From Rhodococcus sp. B50 (GTDB lineage: Bacteria; Actinomycetota; Actinomycetes; Mycobacteriales; Mycobacteriaceae), in NCBI RefSeq assembly GCF_013602415.1, contig NZ_WPAG02000002.1:868001-932000 (forward strand): a stretch of 64,000 bases of DNA. The letters are read 5' to 3'. Under the pieces are notes generated by a model. That model saw only the letters and a program-made list of their open reading frames with translations, had not been told where the DNA came from and did no database searches. This document shows, piece after piece, positions 17,226-25,078 of the stretch (positions are counted from its first letter, which is position 1; each line of letters begins with the position of its first letter). The position numbers and the translations under genes are program-made.

Positions 17226-17969
17226 CTACAGCGCCACGTCGAACAGCTGACCCACCGCATAGGTCACGGCCATCGCCAGCGCCCCGCCGAGCACCACCCG
17301 CAGCACCGCCCGGCCACGCCGCGCCCGACCGAGCCACGCACTGATCGATCCGGTCGCGGCCAGCGCACACAGCACCGCCACGAACGTCACCGGGATCCGC
17401 ACGGCTTCCGGTACCGACACGATCATCAGCAGCGGCACCAACGCCCCGAGAGTGAACGACACCGCCGACGACAACGCCGCCACCCACGGATTCGCCAGTT
17501 CGGTCGGATCGATCCCCAATTCCACCTCGGCGTGGGCCGCGAGCGGATCCCGGGCGGTCAGCTCCTCGGCCGCGGCACGCGCCGTGACCGCCGACAACCC
17601 CTTGCTCTCGAGCAGTTCCGAGAGTTCGTCGAGCTCGGCCTCCGGCATCGCGGCGAGCTCGCGACGCTCGGTGTGCAGCGCCGCACGCTCCGTGTCGCGT
17701 TGCGTGCTCACCGACACGTACTCGCCCAGCGCCATCGACACCGCGCCCGCGGCCAGCCCCGCGACACCGGCGGTGAGGATCGTCGACTCGTCCGTCGTGG
17801 CGGCCGCGACACCGACGACCAACCCGGCGGTCGAGACGATGCCGTCGTTCGCGCCGAGCACACCCGCCCGCAACCAGTTGAGCTTGCCCGCCAACCCACC
17901 GGTGTGCGGTTCGACGCGCTCGTGCTGCCCGCGGGAATCGTTCGCCGACGGCGGATTCGGTAGCGACAT
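17226..17969 (-). CDS. VIT1/CCC1 family iron/manganese transporter
   Basis: A 247-residue protein. GVLGANDGIVSTAGLVVGVAAA near residue 35 is the first conserved helix of the vacuolar iron transporter family. GAVSMALGEYVSVSTQRDTE follows as the second signature. A charged, helical cytosolic loop (about 95-155) separates them from three C-terminal helices. Bacterial members export or sequester Fe2+ or Mn2+. It converges with the ZIP gene. No ferritin-like domain is fused. Confidence 0.9.
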   Translation of the reverse strand: MSLPNPPSANDSRGQHERVEPHTGGLAGKLNWLRAGVLGANDGIVSTAGLVVGVAAATTDESTILTAGVAGLAAGAVSMALGEYVSVSTQRDTERAALHTERRELAAMPEAELDELSELLESKGLSAVTARAAAEELTARDPLAAHAEVELGIDPTELANPWVAALSSAVSFTLGALVPLLMIVSVPEAVRIPVTFVAVLCALAATGSISAWLGRARRGRAVLRVVLGGALAMAVTYAVGQLFDVAL

Positions 17970-18038
17970 GTCGAGAAGTTAGCACCGGGCCCCGAGATGC
18001 GACAGGACGGACATCCTTACCTCACCCGGTCCGAGGTT

Positions 18039-19088
18039 TCAGTCGTCGCGCCGACGTATCCGCGTTCGGCCCCCCGGAGGGATTCCCCGCGCCGAATACC
18101 GGCGGGCCTCCGTGGCGGCGACCGCCCAGCCCGGATCGCCGGGCAATGGGCCCATCGGATCCCGATCCCCGCACGGGACGCTCGTGTCGGCGGGAAGCAC
18201 CGCGCGTTGCAAGGCCCGCTCGATGCCCAAGGGCCGGTAGCCGGACGGGACCAGGCTGCCGATCCACCGGGAGTCCCGGGCGGTCATGTCGTGACGCAGA
18301 CTCTCCATCAGGGCCGCCACGGTTTCGGAGGGCACCTCCGTCAACCACGACCCGATCCGGCCGATCACCGCTTCCGGCAGCCCGGAGAGGGTGACCTGCG
18401 CGCGCGGCATCCCGGTGATCCGGCCGTAGAGCCGCAGCAGTTCGGGATACCGGAGGACTTCACCGCATCCCACATCGAACGACCGGGTGGGCAGCTCCGA
18501 CACCGCCGCACCGGCCACCGCCGCGGTCAGGTCGACGATTGCGACCGGTTCGACCCTCGAGTTCATCCAGTCGGGCACCACGGTCACGGGTAGCCGCCCA
18601 CCGAGCTGACCCAGCACCTCGAAGCTCGTCGACCCCGATCCGAGCACCATCCCGGCCCGCAGGGTGAGCACCGGCCGACTCGACCGGGACAGTTCCTGCT
18701 CGACCTCCCACCGGGAGAGCAGATGTTCGGACAGCTCGTGCGGAGCGCAGTCGGGGACGAAACCGGACACGTAGACCAGGCGGGACGCCGAGGATTCATC
18801 GACCGCGTGCCGCACCTCGTGGGCGGCCGCGAGGTCGACCTCCCGGAAATCCGCCGACCGCATCCCGTGTACGAGATAGATCACGACGTCCACGCCGTCG
18901 AGCGCCGCGGGGAGAGTGTCGCCGTCGGTGACGTCCACCTCGGTGGTCTCGACGCTGTCGTGCCACCAGAAACGCTGCAAGGAGAGGGGATCGCGGGCAC
19001 CGGCCCGCACGGTGCCCCCGGTGGCGAGCACAGCGGGAACGACCCGGCTGCCGACGTAGCCGGACGCCCCGATCACGAGAACTCTCAT
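18039..19088 (-). CDS. NmrA-like NAD(P)-binding oxidoreductase
   Basis: A 349-residue atypical short-chain dehydrogenase/epimerase. The N-terminus MRVLVIGASGYVGSRVVPAV contains the GxxGxxG nucleotide-binding loop. VIYLVHGM and RLVYVSGFVP mark the next strands. The classical YxxxK pair is not clear, as in NmrA-like proteins that act as redox sensors or reductases. The ATG at 19088 is chosen over one 19 residues upstream because it places the binding loop at the very N-terminus. It is divergent from the hydrolase gene at 19286. Confidence 0.82.
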   Translation of the reverse strand: MRVLVIGASGYVGSRVVPAVLATGGTVRAGARDPLSLQRFWWHDSVETTEVDVTDGDTLPAALDGVDVVIYLVHGMRSADFREVDLAAAHEVRHAVDESSASRLVYVSGFVPDCAPHELSEHLLSRWEVEQELSRSSRPVLTLRAGMVLGSGSTSFEVLGQLGGRLPVTVVPDWMNSRVEPVAIVDLTAAVAGAAVSELPTRSFDVGCGEVLRYPELLRLYGRITGMPRAQVTLSGLPEAVIGRIGSWLTEVPSETVAALMESLRHDMTARDSRWIGSLVPSGYRPLGIERALQRAVLPADTSVPCGDRDPMGPLPGDPGWAVAATEARRYSARGIPPGGRTRIRRRDD

Positions 19089-19178
19089 CTGCCGCCCCGT
19101 CTTCCATCGACTCCCCGGTGGATGCACCGGCCGGGCCTGCCGCAAAACATCGGAGACGGATCCGACCGCCCCAGATGG

Positions 19179-19195
19179 TGTTACCGTTGGTTACA
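19179..19195. promoter_or_regulatory. candidate operator between divergent genes
   Basis: TGTTACC and GGTTACA with a three-base centre form a near-perfect dyad (one mismatched pair) midway between the NmrA-like gene and the hydrolase gene. Such dyads are typical of TetR- or MerR-type regulators. No regulator is assigned. Confidence 0.35.
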
Positions 19196-19285
19196 AACAC
19201 TTGTGGCCGGGAGAGAAGGGGCCTGCACCTTCCCGCCCCGGAGCGCGGGCGACCATTCACCGGCCCCCGAGACGCGAGGACAGCC

Positions 19286-20170
19286 ATGACCACCCACACC
19301 GTCACGAACGGATCCGTCCGGCTCCACGTCGTCGACGAAGGCAACCCGCACGGACCGACCCTCGTCCTCGTCCACGGCTGGCCCGACACCCACGCCCTGT
19401 GGGACCGCATCACACCCCTGCTCGCCGACGACTTCCGCATCCTCCGCTACGACAACCGCGGCGCCGGCAACTCCACCGTCCCCGACGCAGTGGCGCACTA
19501 CCGACTCGAGCACCTCGCCGCCGACCTGCACGCCGTGATCGACACCCTCGCCCCGAACGAACCGGTCCACCTGCTCGGCCACGACTGGGGCGCCGTGCTG
19601 TGCTGGGAAGCGGTGTGCGAACCCGCCGCCGGCGACCGCATCGCCTCCTACACCTCCGTGTCCGGCCCCAACCTCGACCATCTCGGTCTGTGGCTACGCC
19701 GGCGGCTCCGGCAGCGGCGCCCGCTCGGACCGGCCGAACAGGCCCTCGCCTCCGCCTACACCCTCGCCTTCCAGATCCCGGGCCTGCCGAATCCCGTACT
19801 GCGCCGCTGGCTCTCCCACCACTGGCCGGCCTTCGTCGGGTTCTTCGACCGCACCGACCCCGCGGCAATCGAACCCGTCGCCCCGACCCTCGCCGACGAC
19901 ATGGTGCACGGCCTGTCCCTGTACCGGGCGAACATCCGCGCGCGACTCACCCGGCCCCGCGAGCGGCGCACCGACCTCCCGGTACAGCTGATCCAGAACC
20001 TGCGCGATCGCGCGGTGCGGCCGGTGAGCTACGAGGACACCACCCGCTGGGTCACCGATCTGCGCATCCGGCCGCTCGACGCCGGACACTGGTCGCCGCG
20101 CTCCCACCCGCACGAACTCGCCGACGCCACCGCCCGGTTCGTGCAGCAGATCGAAGCGGCGCGCGCCTGA
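19286..20170 (+). CDS. alpha/beta hydrolase, epoxide-hydrolase-like
   Basis: A 294-residue alpha/beta hydrolase. LVHGWPD at about residues 29-35 is the oxyanion-hole motif, and the nucleophile elbow LLGHDWGAVLCW near 97 carries Asp rather than Ser. This is the arrangement of epoxide hydrolases and haloalkane dehalogenases. A cap of helices lies between about 135 and 215, and the C-terminal catalytic His is in DAGHWSP. It resembles the hydrolase half of mycobacterial EphD. Substrate unknown. SoxR follows convergently 12 bases away. Confidence 0.85.
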   Translation: MTTHTVTNGSVRLHVVDEGNPHGPTLVLVHGWPDTHALWDRITPLLADDFRILRYDNRGAGNSTVPDAVAHYRLEHLAADLHAVIDTLAPNEPVHLLGHDWGAVLCWEAVCEPAAGDRIASYTSVSGPNLDHLGLWLRRRLRQRRPLGPAEQALASAYTLAFQIPGLPNPVLRRWLSHHWPAFVGFFDRTDPAAIEPVAPTLADDMVHGLSLYRANIRARLTRPRERRTDLPVQLIQNLRDRAVRPVSYEDTTRWVTDLRIRPLDAGHWSPRSHPHELADATARFVQQIEAARA

Positions 20171-20182
20171 CACCCGGCGGCA

Positions 20183-20674
20183 TCAACCGGACGAGGATTC
20201 CGCGCGCGGCGCCGGCTCCACCGGAGGATCGTCGTGCACCGGCAGCCGGCGCGGACCCGGGCCCTGCGCCCCGAGCACGTCGCCGGGATTCGCCAGCGGG
20301 CACGACGCCAGGCTCAGGCAGCCGCAGCCGATGCAGTCGGTGAAACTGTCGCGCAGCGCGGTGAGGTCCTCGATGCGGCGGGTCAGCCGGTCGTGCCACG
20401 CCCGGGACAGGCGCGCCCAGTCCTCGGTGGTGGGCACACGACTGTCCGGCAACGAATCGAATGCCTCCTTGATCTCGTCGAGGGACACCCCGACGCCCTG
20501 GGCGACCTTGATGAACGCGACCTTGCGCAGCGTGTCGCGACGATAACGGCGCTGATTGCCCGAGGTGCGGCGACTGGTGATGAGCCCCCGCGACTCGTAG
20601 TAGTGCAGCGCCGACACCGCCACCCCGGAACGGTCGGCCAGCTGGCCGGGCGTCAGCCAGATCGCAGGGTTCAT
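20183..20674 (-). CDS. soxR: redox-sensitive transcriptional activator SoxR
   Basis: A 163-residue MerR-family regulator. The N-terminal helix-turn-helix begins WLTPGQLADRSGVAVSALHYYESRGLI. The C-terminal 2Fe-2S site is complete as C-x2-C-x-C-x5-C (CIGCGCLSLASC, near residues 115-126). Oxidation of the cluster by redox-cycling compounds switches on target promoters. In actinobacteria SoxR usually serves small regulons that handle redox-active metabolites. The convergent hydrolase may or may not be a target. Confidence 0.93.
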   Translation of the reverse strand: MNPAIWLTPGQLADRSGVAVSALHYYESRGLITSRRTSGNQRRYRRDTLRKVAFIKVAQGVGVSLDEIKEAFDSLPDSRVPTTEDWARLSRAWHDRLTRRIEDLTALRDSFTDCIGCGCLSLASCPLANPGDVLGAQGPGPRRLPVHDDPPVEPAPRAESSSG

Positions 20675-20763
20675 CGGTGCCCCTCCTCACCCCGCCGAGT
20701 TCGTGATCGAGTTGTGTGCTGCACAGTACCGGCCCGGCCACCACGGACGCCGGGTAGCCGGGC

Positions 20764-20982
20764 TCAGAACGACGGCGGCCCGAACTCGGCGGCGACCTCC
20801 GGCGCGTCCATCCTCAGCATGTCGTAGGCGGTGTGCGCCAGCGACCGCACCGATTTCGGATAGGGCCGCTCGAAACGCTCGCAGACCCGCGCGGTGGCCA
20901 ACGCAGCCTCGAACCGCCACTTACGGGAACCGCTCACGAATGTGCGGGCCTGGTACAGATAACTCGATGCGGGGATCGTCAC
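20764..20982 (-). CDS. hypothetical protein, 72 residues
   Basis: A short frame with GTG start, coding for a basic protein with a Tyr/Arg-rich N-terminus and a helical middle (AALATARVCERFERPYPKSV). Third codon positions are GC rich as in neighbouring genes, which favours it being real. A GTCAC-C-GTGAC palindrome lies 66 bases upstream. Family unknown. Confidence 0.5.
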   Translation of the reverse strand: MTIPASSYLYQARTFVSGSRKWRFEAALATARVCERFERPYPKSVRSLAHTAYDMLRMDAPEVAAEFGPPSF

Positions 20983-21047
20983 GCGACCACCGTAGAACCT
21001 CGGACGGATACCGGGGGAGCACCACGCGGAGATCGTGCAATGTCACT

Positions 21048-21058
21048 GTCACCGTGAC
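21048..21058. repeat. GTCAC-N-GTGAC palindrome, copy 1
   Basis: GTCAC and GTGAC flank a central C. An extra TGTCAC half-site abuts it on the left. It is 66 bases upstream of the GTG of the 72-residue gene, so it could be an operator for it. Confidence 0.5.
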
Positions 21059-21273
21059 GAATCGTAGGACGCGGCGAGGCGCCCGAGGGAGGGGAGAGGT
21101 GTTCGATCCCGAGTCGCCGACGACGGTGGTGCGCGTGCCGCCGCATGCCGACGAGGAGGTGGGGGCACGGTCCGCGTTCGGGGCGGACCGGGGCGAGGAA
21201 GGCCGCGCGAAGCGTGTTCTCGTCGAGGCGAATGTCACCTGGAATCGAAATGCAGTGGTGCAGTACATGATTC

Positions 21274-21295
21274 ATGGATAACGGTGATTATCCAT
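21274..21295. repeat. 22-bp inverted repeat in AT-rich patch
   Basis: ATGGATAA and TTATCCAT are perfect 8-base arms around a six-base centre. Surrounding DNA is unusually AT rich for this window. Confidence 0.5.
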
Positions 21296-22057
21296 CAAAC
21301 GTGGACGAGGTGAGAGTGGGCGACGGGCGGTATCCGCACCTCGGGGGACGGGGCTCATCCGGGGTGTCGTTGCGCATCGCTCGGCAGGATGTGCCGCGTA
21401 TACGTCGCACACGCCGTCGACCGCATGGCGTCGTCGCATCGGACATCGGCGAGTTGCGTGTCGCCGCAGCGCGTCGTCGGTGACTGTGCGGCGATCGGTT
21501 CATCGACTCGATCCGACTCGGGCGCCTCGGGTCGGGGCGCGCCGGAATCCGCCCCGGATGGGGTCGAGCTGAGCCGGGGCGACGGCGCGGAGCTTCGGGA
21601 GGATGGCGCATCGTTGCGGACCCGACGATGCCGAACCGCTCGAACGCCCTGCCGCAGCGGTCCGGAGGAGGACCGATTCCGCACTAGTTAACATAATGTA
21701 GATTATCGGCAATATCGATCTGCGCGATGAACGGGGGTTCGGCGCGGATGATCCGGATGCTGCGGCGCCGCGTCGGCTCGGTGTTCGCGGCCTCGTCGCA
21801 CGCACCGCATCGCACTGTGCGCCATGTCGACGCGCCGTTCGCTGTGTCGCGCGCGCCGCGTTGCGCGATCCCGGCCGCACCGACTCGCATCCGACCCGAG
21901 GATGCTGCGTCCACGGTTCCCGGTCTGTGCGTTCCGGGCTCCGACCCGAACCGTCCCGGATCGGCCGGCTCGCGTCCGTTCGCCGTCTCCGATCACCCGT
22001 GGCCGCCCCGGCGGGTCTGCGGCCCTCGTCCCCTGTCGATCCCGTCCGACCACCGTG

Positions 22058-22078
22058 AAAACGTCACAGTGACGTTTT
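22058..22078. repeat. GTCAC-N-GTGAC palindrome, copy 2 (21 bp)
   Basis: Ten-base arms AAAACGTCAC and GTGACGTTTT around a single central A form a perfect dyad. It is the strongest of the three related sites. Confidence 0.6.
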
Positions 22079-22350
22079 GAGTGGTTACCGCGGGTCCTGA
22101 TGAGCACGCGGAACTTCACCGATATCGTCGGCGTGGCGGCAATGGCGCGATCCGAAAAGGTCGACCGCGAGGCAACCGCCGCTCGTGCTTGCATCCGGGT
22201 CGCCGTCCGCATGCTGCGGGTGCGGACGCCGGTCGCCGGGGGCGGTCCTCCGCTCGTCGCCGGGGTCGTCCTGACGTGCATGCGGCTCGCGTCCCTTCGG
22301 GTCGAGGGTGCGACCTCCCCTTCTCCGCCCGGGTACACGAAGCCCAAATC

Positions 22351-22361
22351 GTCACAGTGAC
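22351..22361. repeat. GTCAC-N-GTGAC palindrome, copy 3
   Basis: The same 11-base core with central A as copy 2, in an AT-richer context (ATC before, ATATTGG after). It sits about 40 bases beyond the 3' end of the HNH endonuclease gene. Confidence 0.5.
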
Positions 22362-22401
22362 ATATTGGTCTTTGTGTCCCCCGGGAGGTGGACGACCGTG
22401 T

Positions 22402-22767
22402 TCACGACGGTCGCCGTAGCCTCCGGAGTTGGGCGGACAGATAATCCCGGGCGCGACGATGACCGCCGACCCGGACGAGTTCGTCGGCGAGCTCCTCGAG
22501 CAGTCGCGCCAGCAACTCCTCGTCGGGCGCCCAGCCGGCGCGCTGCCGGCACCGGTCGAGCCATTCGACCGGGGCGACGTGCCCGCGGTCGGCGTTGCAC
22601 CGGCGGCAGGCGGCGACCTCGTTGGCGGTGATGCTCGGCCCGCCTTTCAGGCGCGGCACCAGATGATCGGTGGTCGGGGTGATCAACCGCCCGAACTCGC
22701 GTCCGCACCACAGGCACCGCCCGTCCTGACGGTCGAGGGCGAGCGAGAGCCGGGTGACGCGGTTCAT
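22402..22767 (-). CDS. HNH endonuclease domain protein
   Basis: A roughly 121-residue protein with an HNH nuclease core: zinc cysteines CLWC, then TDHLVPRLKGG with the catalytic His, an Asn in ITANEVAACRRCN with the second cysteine pair, then RG. Such domains cut DNA with a single divalent metal. In-frame starts exist at 22824 (GTG), 22785, 22767 (ATG) and 22758 (GTG). GGAGG ends right at 22767, so the true start may be the GTG at 22758. A helical Arg-rich C-terminus follows the nuclease fold. The biological role is unknown. Confidence 0.75.
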   Translation of the reverse strand: MNRVTRLSLALDRQDGRCLWCGREFGRLITPTTDHLVPRLKGGPSITANEVAACRRCNADRGHVAPVEWLDRCRQRAGWAPDEELLARLLEELADELVRVGGHRRARDYLSAQLRRLRRPS

Positions 22768-22831
22768 CCTCCGATCGTGGCCCATCGGCGCCGTCGGGTC
22801 GCCGATGGGCCCGATCAGGTTCACGGAGGGC

Positions 22832-23902
22832 TCAGGGGCGGGCCTCGAGGACGAGGTTGAACGGGGTTTCGGTGGCGCGCCGGAAGGTGCCGAATCCGGC
22901 TTCGGCGGCGACCTCCGCGAGCCGGCGCTCCCCGGCCTGGGCGCCGAGTCCGAGCGCGACGGGCTGGTCGAGCGACGACGGGGTGCACAGCACCGTCGAG
23001 GCGGCGTAGTACATCCGGCCGACCGGGTTGAGGTTCTCCGGCAGGCTGTCGCGGGCGAACGGTTCGACGAGCATCACCGCGCCGTCGTCGGCGAGCGCGC
23101 CGCGCGCGTACCGCAGGGCGCCGACGGGATCGCCCATGTCGTGCAGGCAGTCGAAATAGCAGATCAGGTCGTAATCGGATCCGGGGAAATCCACTGCCGA
23201 GGCGACCTCGAAGGTGACGTTGTCGACGCCCTGTTCGGCGGCCAGTTCCGTCGCCCGCGCGATGGACGCGTCGTGATAGTCGAAGCCGCGGATGGTGGAC
23301 TGCGGGAACGCCTGTGCGAGCAGGGTCGTGGAGACACCGTGGCCGCAACCGATATCCGCGACGGTGGCGCCGTTGCGCAGTGTGTCGACGACCCCGTCGA
23401 GGGCGGGCAGCCACACGTCGACGAGGTTGGCGCGGTAGCCGGGCCGGAAGAACTGCTCGGTGCCGATGAACAGGTCGGGATCGTGCTCGTGCCAGCCGAA
23501 ACCCTCGCCGTTGCGGATGCGTTCGGCGATGCGGCGGCGGTCCTTGTACACCGAGCCGATCAGGTGGAAGCCGCCGGCCATGTAGACGGGGCTGTCCTCG
23601 CGGGCGAGGGCCATGGCGTGTTCCGGTGCCAGGGTGAACGTCCCGGCATCGGGGTCGTAGGAGAGATAGCCGCTGGCGGTCTCGGCGGACAGCCATTCGC
23701 GCAGATAGCGTTCGCGGATGCCGGTGCGGGCGGCGAGTTGTTCGCTGGTGACCGGGCCCGCTTCGTCGAGCGCGCGCCACAATCCGAGTTCGGCGCCGAT
23801 CAGCACCAGTGCGCCGTTCATGGCTGCACCCATGTCGACGACGAGTTGTCCGAGGGCCTGTTCGAGTCGGGCTTGGTCGGGTTCGTGTATCTCCGTGGTC
23901 AT
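22832..23902 (-). CDS. class I SAM methyltransferase with N-terminal winged helix
   Basis: A 356-residue protein. The first 100 residues form a winged-helix dimerization domain (LGLWRALDEAGPVTSEQLAARTG), as in small-molecule O-methyltransferases. Motif I follows as VADIGCGHGVSTTLLAQAFP near residue 177, and GFDYHD as the acidic loop. The ATG at 23902 is chosen because AGGAGG lies six bases ahead. Related mycobacterial proteins are annotated as transcriptional-regulator-like methyltransferases. The acceptor is unknown. Confidence 0.82.
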   Translation of the reverse strand: MTTEIHEPDQARLEQALGQLVVDMGAAMNGALVLIGAELGLWRALDEAGPVTSEQLAARTGIRERYLREWLSAETASGYLSYDPDAGTFTLAPEHAMALAREDSPVYMAGGFHLIGSVYKDRRRIAERIRNGEGFGWHEHDPDLFIGTEQFFRPGYRANLVDVWLPALDGVVDTLRNGATVADIGCGHGVSTTLLAQAFPQSTIRGFDYHDASIARATELAAEQGVDNVTFEVASAVDFPGSDYDLICYFDCLHDMGDPVGALRYARGALADDGAVMLVEPFARDSLPENLNPVGRMYYAASTVLCTPSSLDQPVALGLGAQAGERRLAEVAAEAGFGTFRRATETPFNLVLEARP

Positions 23903-24057
23903 CACGCACCTCCTGGCGATGGGAGTACTCGCTCACCGTAGGTCGCGTGGCGGGTCCCTCGGCGACGGCTCGGGTTCGATCGGGTGTCGATCCGGGTGAC
24001 GGTGCGGACCGGGAGGTCACGAACCGATGATGAGCGGGGCGCCCGGGATGCGCATCG

Positions 24058-24093
24058 TGTTGCAGATCGCTACGCTCGTAGCAGACTGCAACA
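24058..24093. promoter_or_regulatory. toxin-antitoxin operator
   Basis: Perfect outer arms TGTTGCAG and CTGCAACA enclose inner arms GCTAC and GTAGC, giving a nested 36-base dyad that ends 13 bases before the antitoxin ATG. Antitoxins of this kind usually repress their own operon at such sites. Confidence 0.65.
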
Positions 24094-24106
24094 TCAGGAG
24101 GCCGTC

Positions 24107-24493
24107 ATGACGTCGTCCACCGACAAGGTCACCCGCTTCGACGCCGAACTCGTCGACAGTGCCATCGCCGAGGGCGGCCGCCAGAATCGCACCGGGCGCC
24201 AGCAACTCGAATACTGGGCCCGCATCGGCCGCGCGATGACCGCCCACGAGACGGCCTCCCTGCATCGGGTGCACGAGGCCTTGGCCGGGACACGGGAGCT
24301 GGACGATCTCACCGCCGCGGAGGGACGCCTGTTCGACGCGGAGATCGACGCGCGCCTGGCGGACGGTCTGGCCGGCACCGAGTACGCCGGGGTGCTCGCC
24401 GCGCGCGGGGTCACCACGGTGGTGCTGGACGACGAGGGCCGGTTGGTCGAGCAGCGTCCCGACGGTAGTCGCCGGGTGCTCGACGACGCATGA
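24107..24493 (+). CDS. ParD-like antitoxin
   Basis: A 128-residue protein with CAGGAGG ahead of its ATG. The N-terminus is of ribbon-helix-helix character, similar to ParD-like antitoxins (TRFDAELVDSAIAEGGRQNR, then RTGRQQLEYWARIGRAM). The C-terminal half, rich in acidic and helical residues, would wrap the toxin. Its stop overlaps the start of the zeta-like kinase (ATGA), the classic order of a toxin-antitoxin operon. Confidence 0.82.
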   Translation: MTSSTDKVTRFDAELVDSAIAEGGRQNRTGRQQLEYWARIGRAMTAHETASLHRVHEALAGTRELDDLTAAEGRLFDAEIDARLADGLAGTEYAGVLAARGVTTVVLDDEGRLVEQRPDGSRRVLDDA

Positions 24494-25059
24494 GGCGTCT
24501 GGATCTGATCGTCGGTCCGAACGGTTCCGGCAAGTCGACGTTCGTCGAGTTGTCCCTCGCTCCCCTGCTGCCGCGCAGTGTGTTCGTCAACGCGGATGTG
24601 ATCGCGCGGCAGCGCTGGCCGGAGCGGGCCGAGGAGATGTCGTACGAGGCGGCGCAACTCGCCGCGGCCGCGCGGGATCGGCTGGTGCGACGAGGCCGCT
24701 CGTTCATCGCGGAGACGGTGTTCTCGCATCCGTCGAAGCTGGAATTGATCGATCGGGCGCACGAGGCGGGATATGTGGTGGTGCTGCACGTGATGCTGGT
24801 GCCCGAGACGATGTCGGTGCTGCGTGTGCAGTACCGGGTGGCCTCCGGGGGGCATGCGGTGCCGGAGGACAAGATCCGGGCGCGCTATCGGCGGCTGTGG
24901 CCGCTGGTGGTCGAGGCGATCCGGCGTGCCGATCAGGCGACGGTGTACGACACCGCCTCGGGGACCCCGGCGCCGGTGGCGCGGTTCGCCGCCGGGGTCC
25001 CTGTCGGTGCGGTCCGGTGGCCCGGGTGGGCGCCGGTGGCGCTGACCGGGCTGGGGTGA
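24490..25059 (+). CDS. zeta-toxin-like P-loop kinase
   Basis: A 189-residue protein. The Walker A loop GPNGSGKSTF is at about residues 9-18; VNADVIARQRWP and FIAETVFSHPSK follow, positions that bind substrate in zeta toxins. VASGGHAVPEDKIRARYRRLW carries the conserved GGHxVP and Arg pair. Zeta toxins phosphorylate UDP-N-acetylglucosamine and so poison wall synthesis. Kinase activity on that sugar is known for the family and inferred here. Confidence 0.85.
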   Translation: MRRLDLIVGPNGSGKSTFVELSLAPLLPRSVFVNADVIARQRWPERAEEMSYEAAQLAAAARDRLVRRGRSFIAETVFSHPSKLELIDRAHEAGYVVVLHVMLVPETMSVLRVQYRVASGGHAVPEDKIRARYRRLWPLVVEAIRRADQATVYDTASGTPAPVARFAAGVPVGAVRWPGWAPVALTGLG

Positions 25060-25078
25060 GACGGATCCGGGGTGGGGA

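Larger units (their letters stand above)
20983..22401. other. 1.4-kb stretch without a credible gene
   Basis: All open frames here are short and arginine/serine/proline rich, without the codon bias of flanking genes. Two AT-rich patches (about 21245-21300 and 21685-21730) stand out. The stretch holds four palindromes listed separately, three sharing the core GTCAC-N-GTGAC. It could be decayed DNA, a regulatory region or an unrecognised RNA locus. Confidence 0.6.

Noticed and set aside
21703..22347. Frame of 214 codons in the gene-poor region
   Set aside because: Arg/Thr/Pro-rich composition, no codon bias like neighbours, and it spans the 22058 palindrome; judged non-coding.
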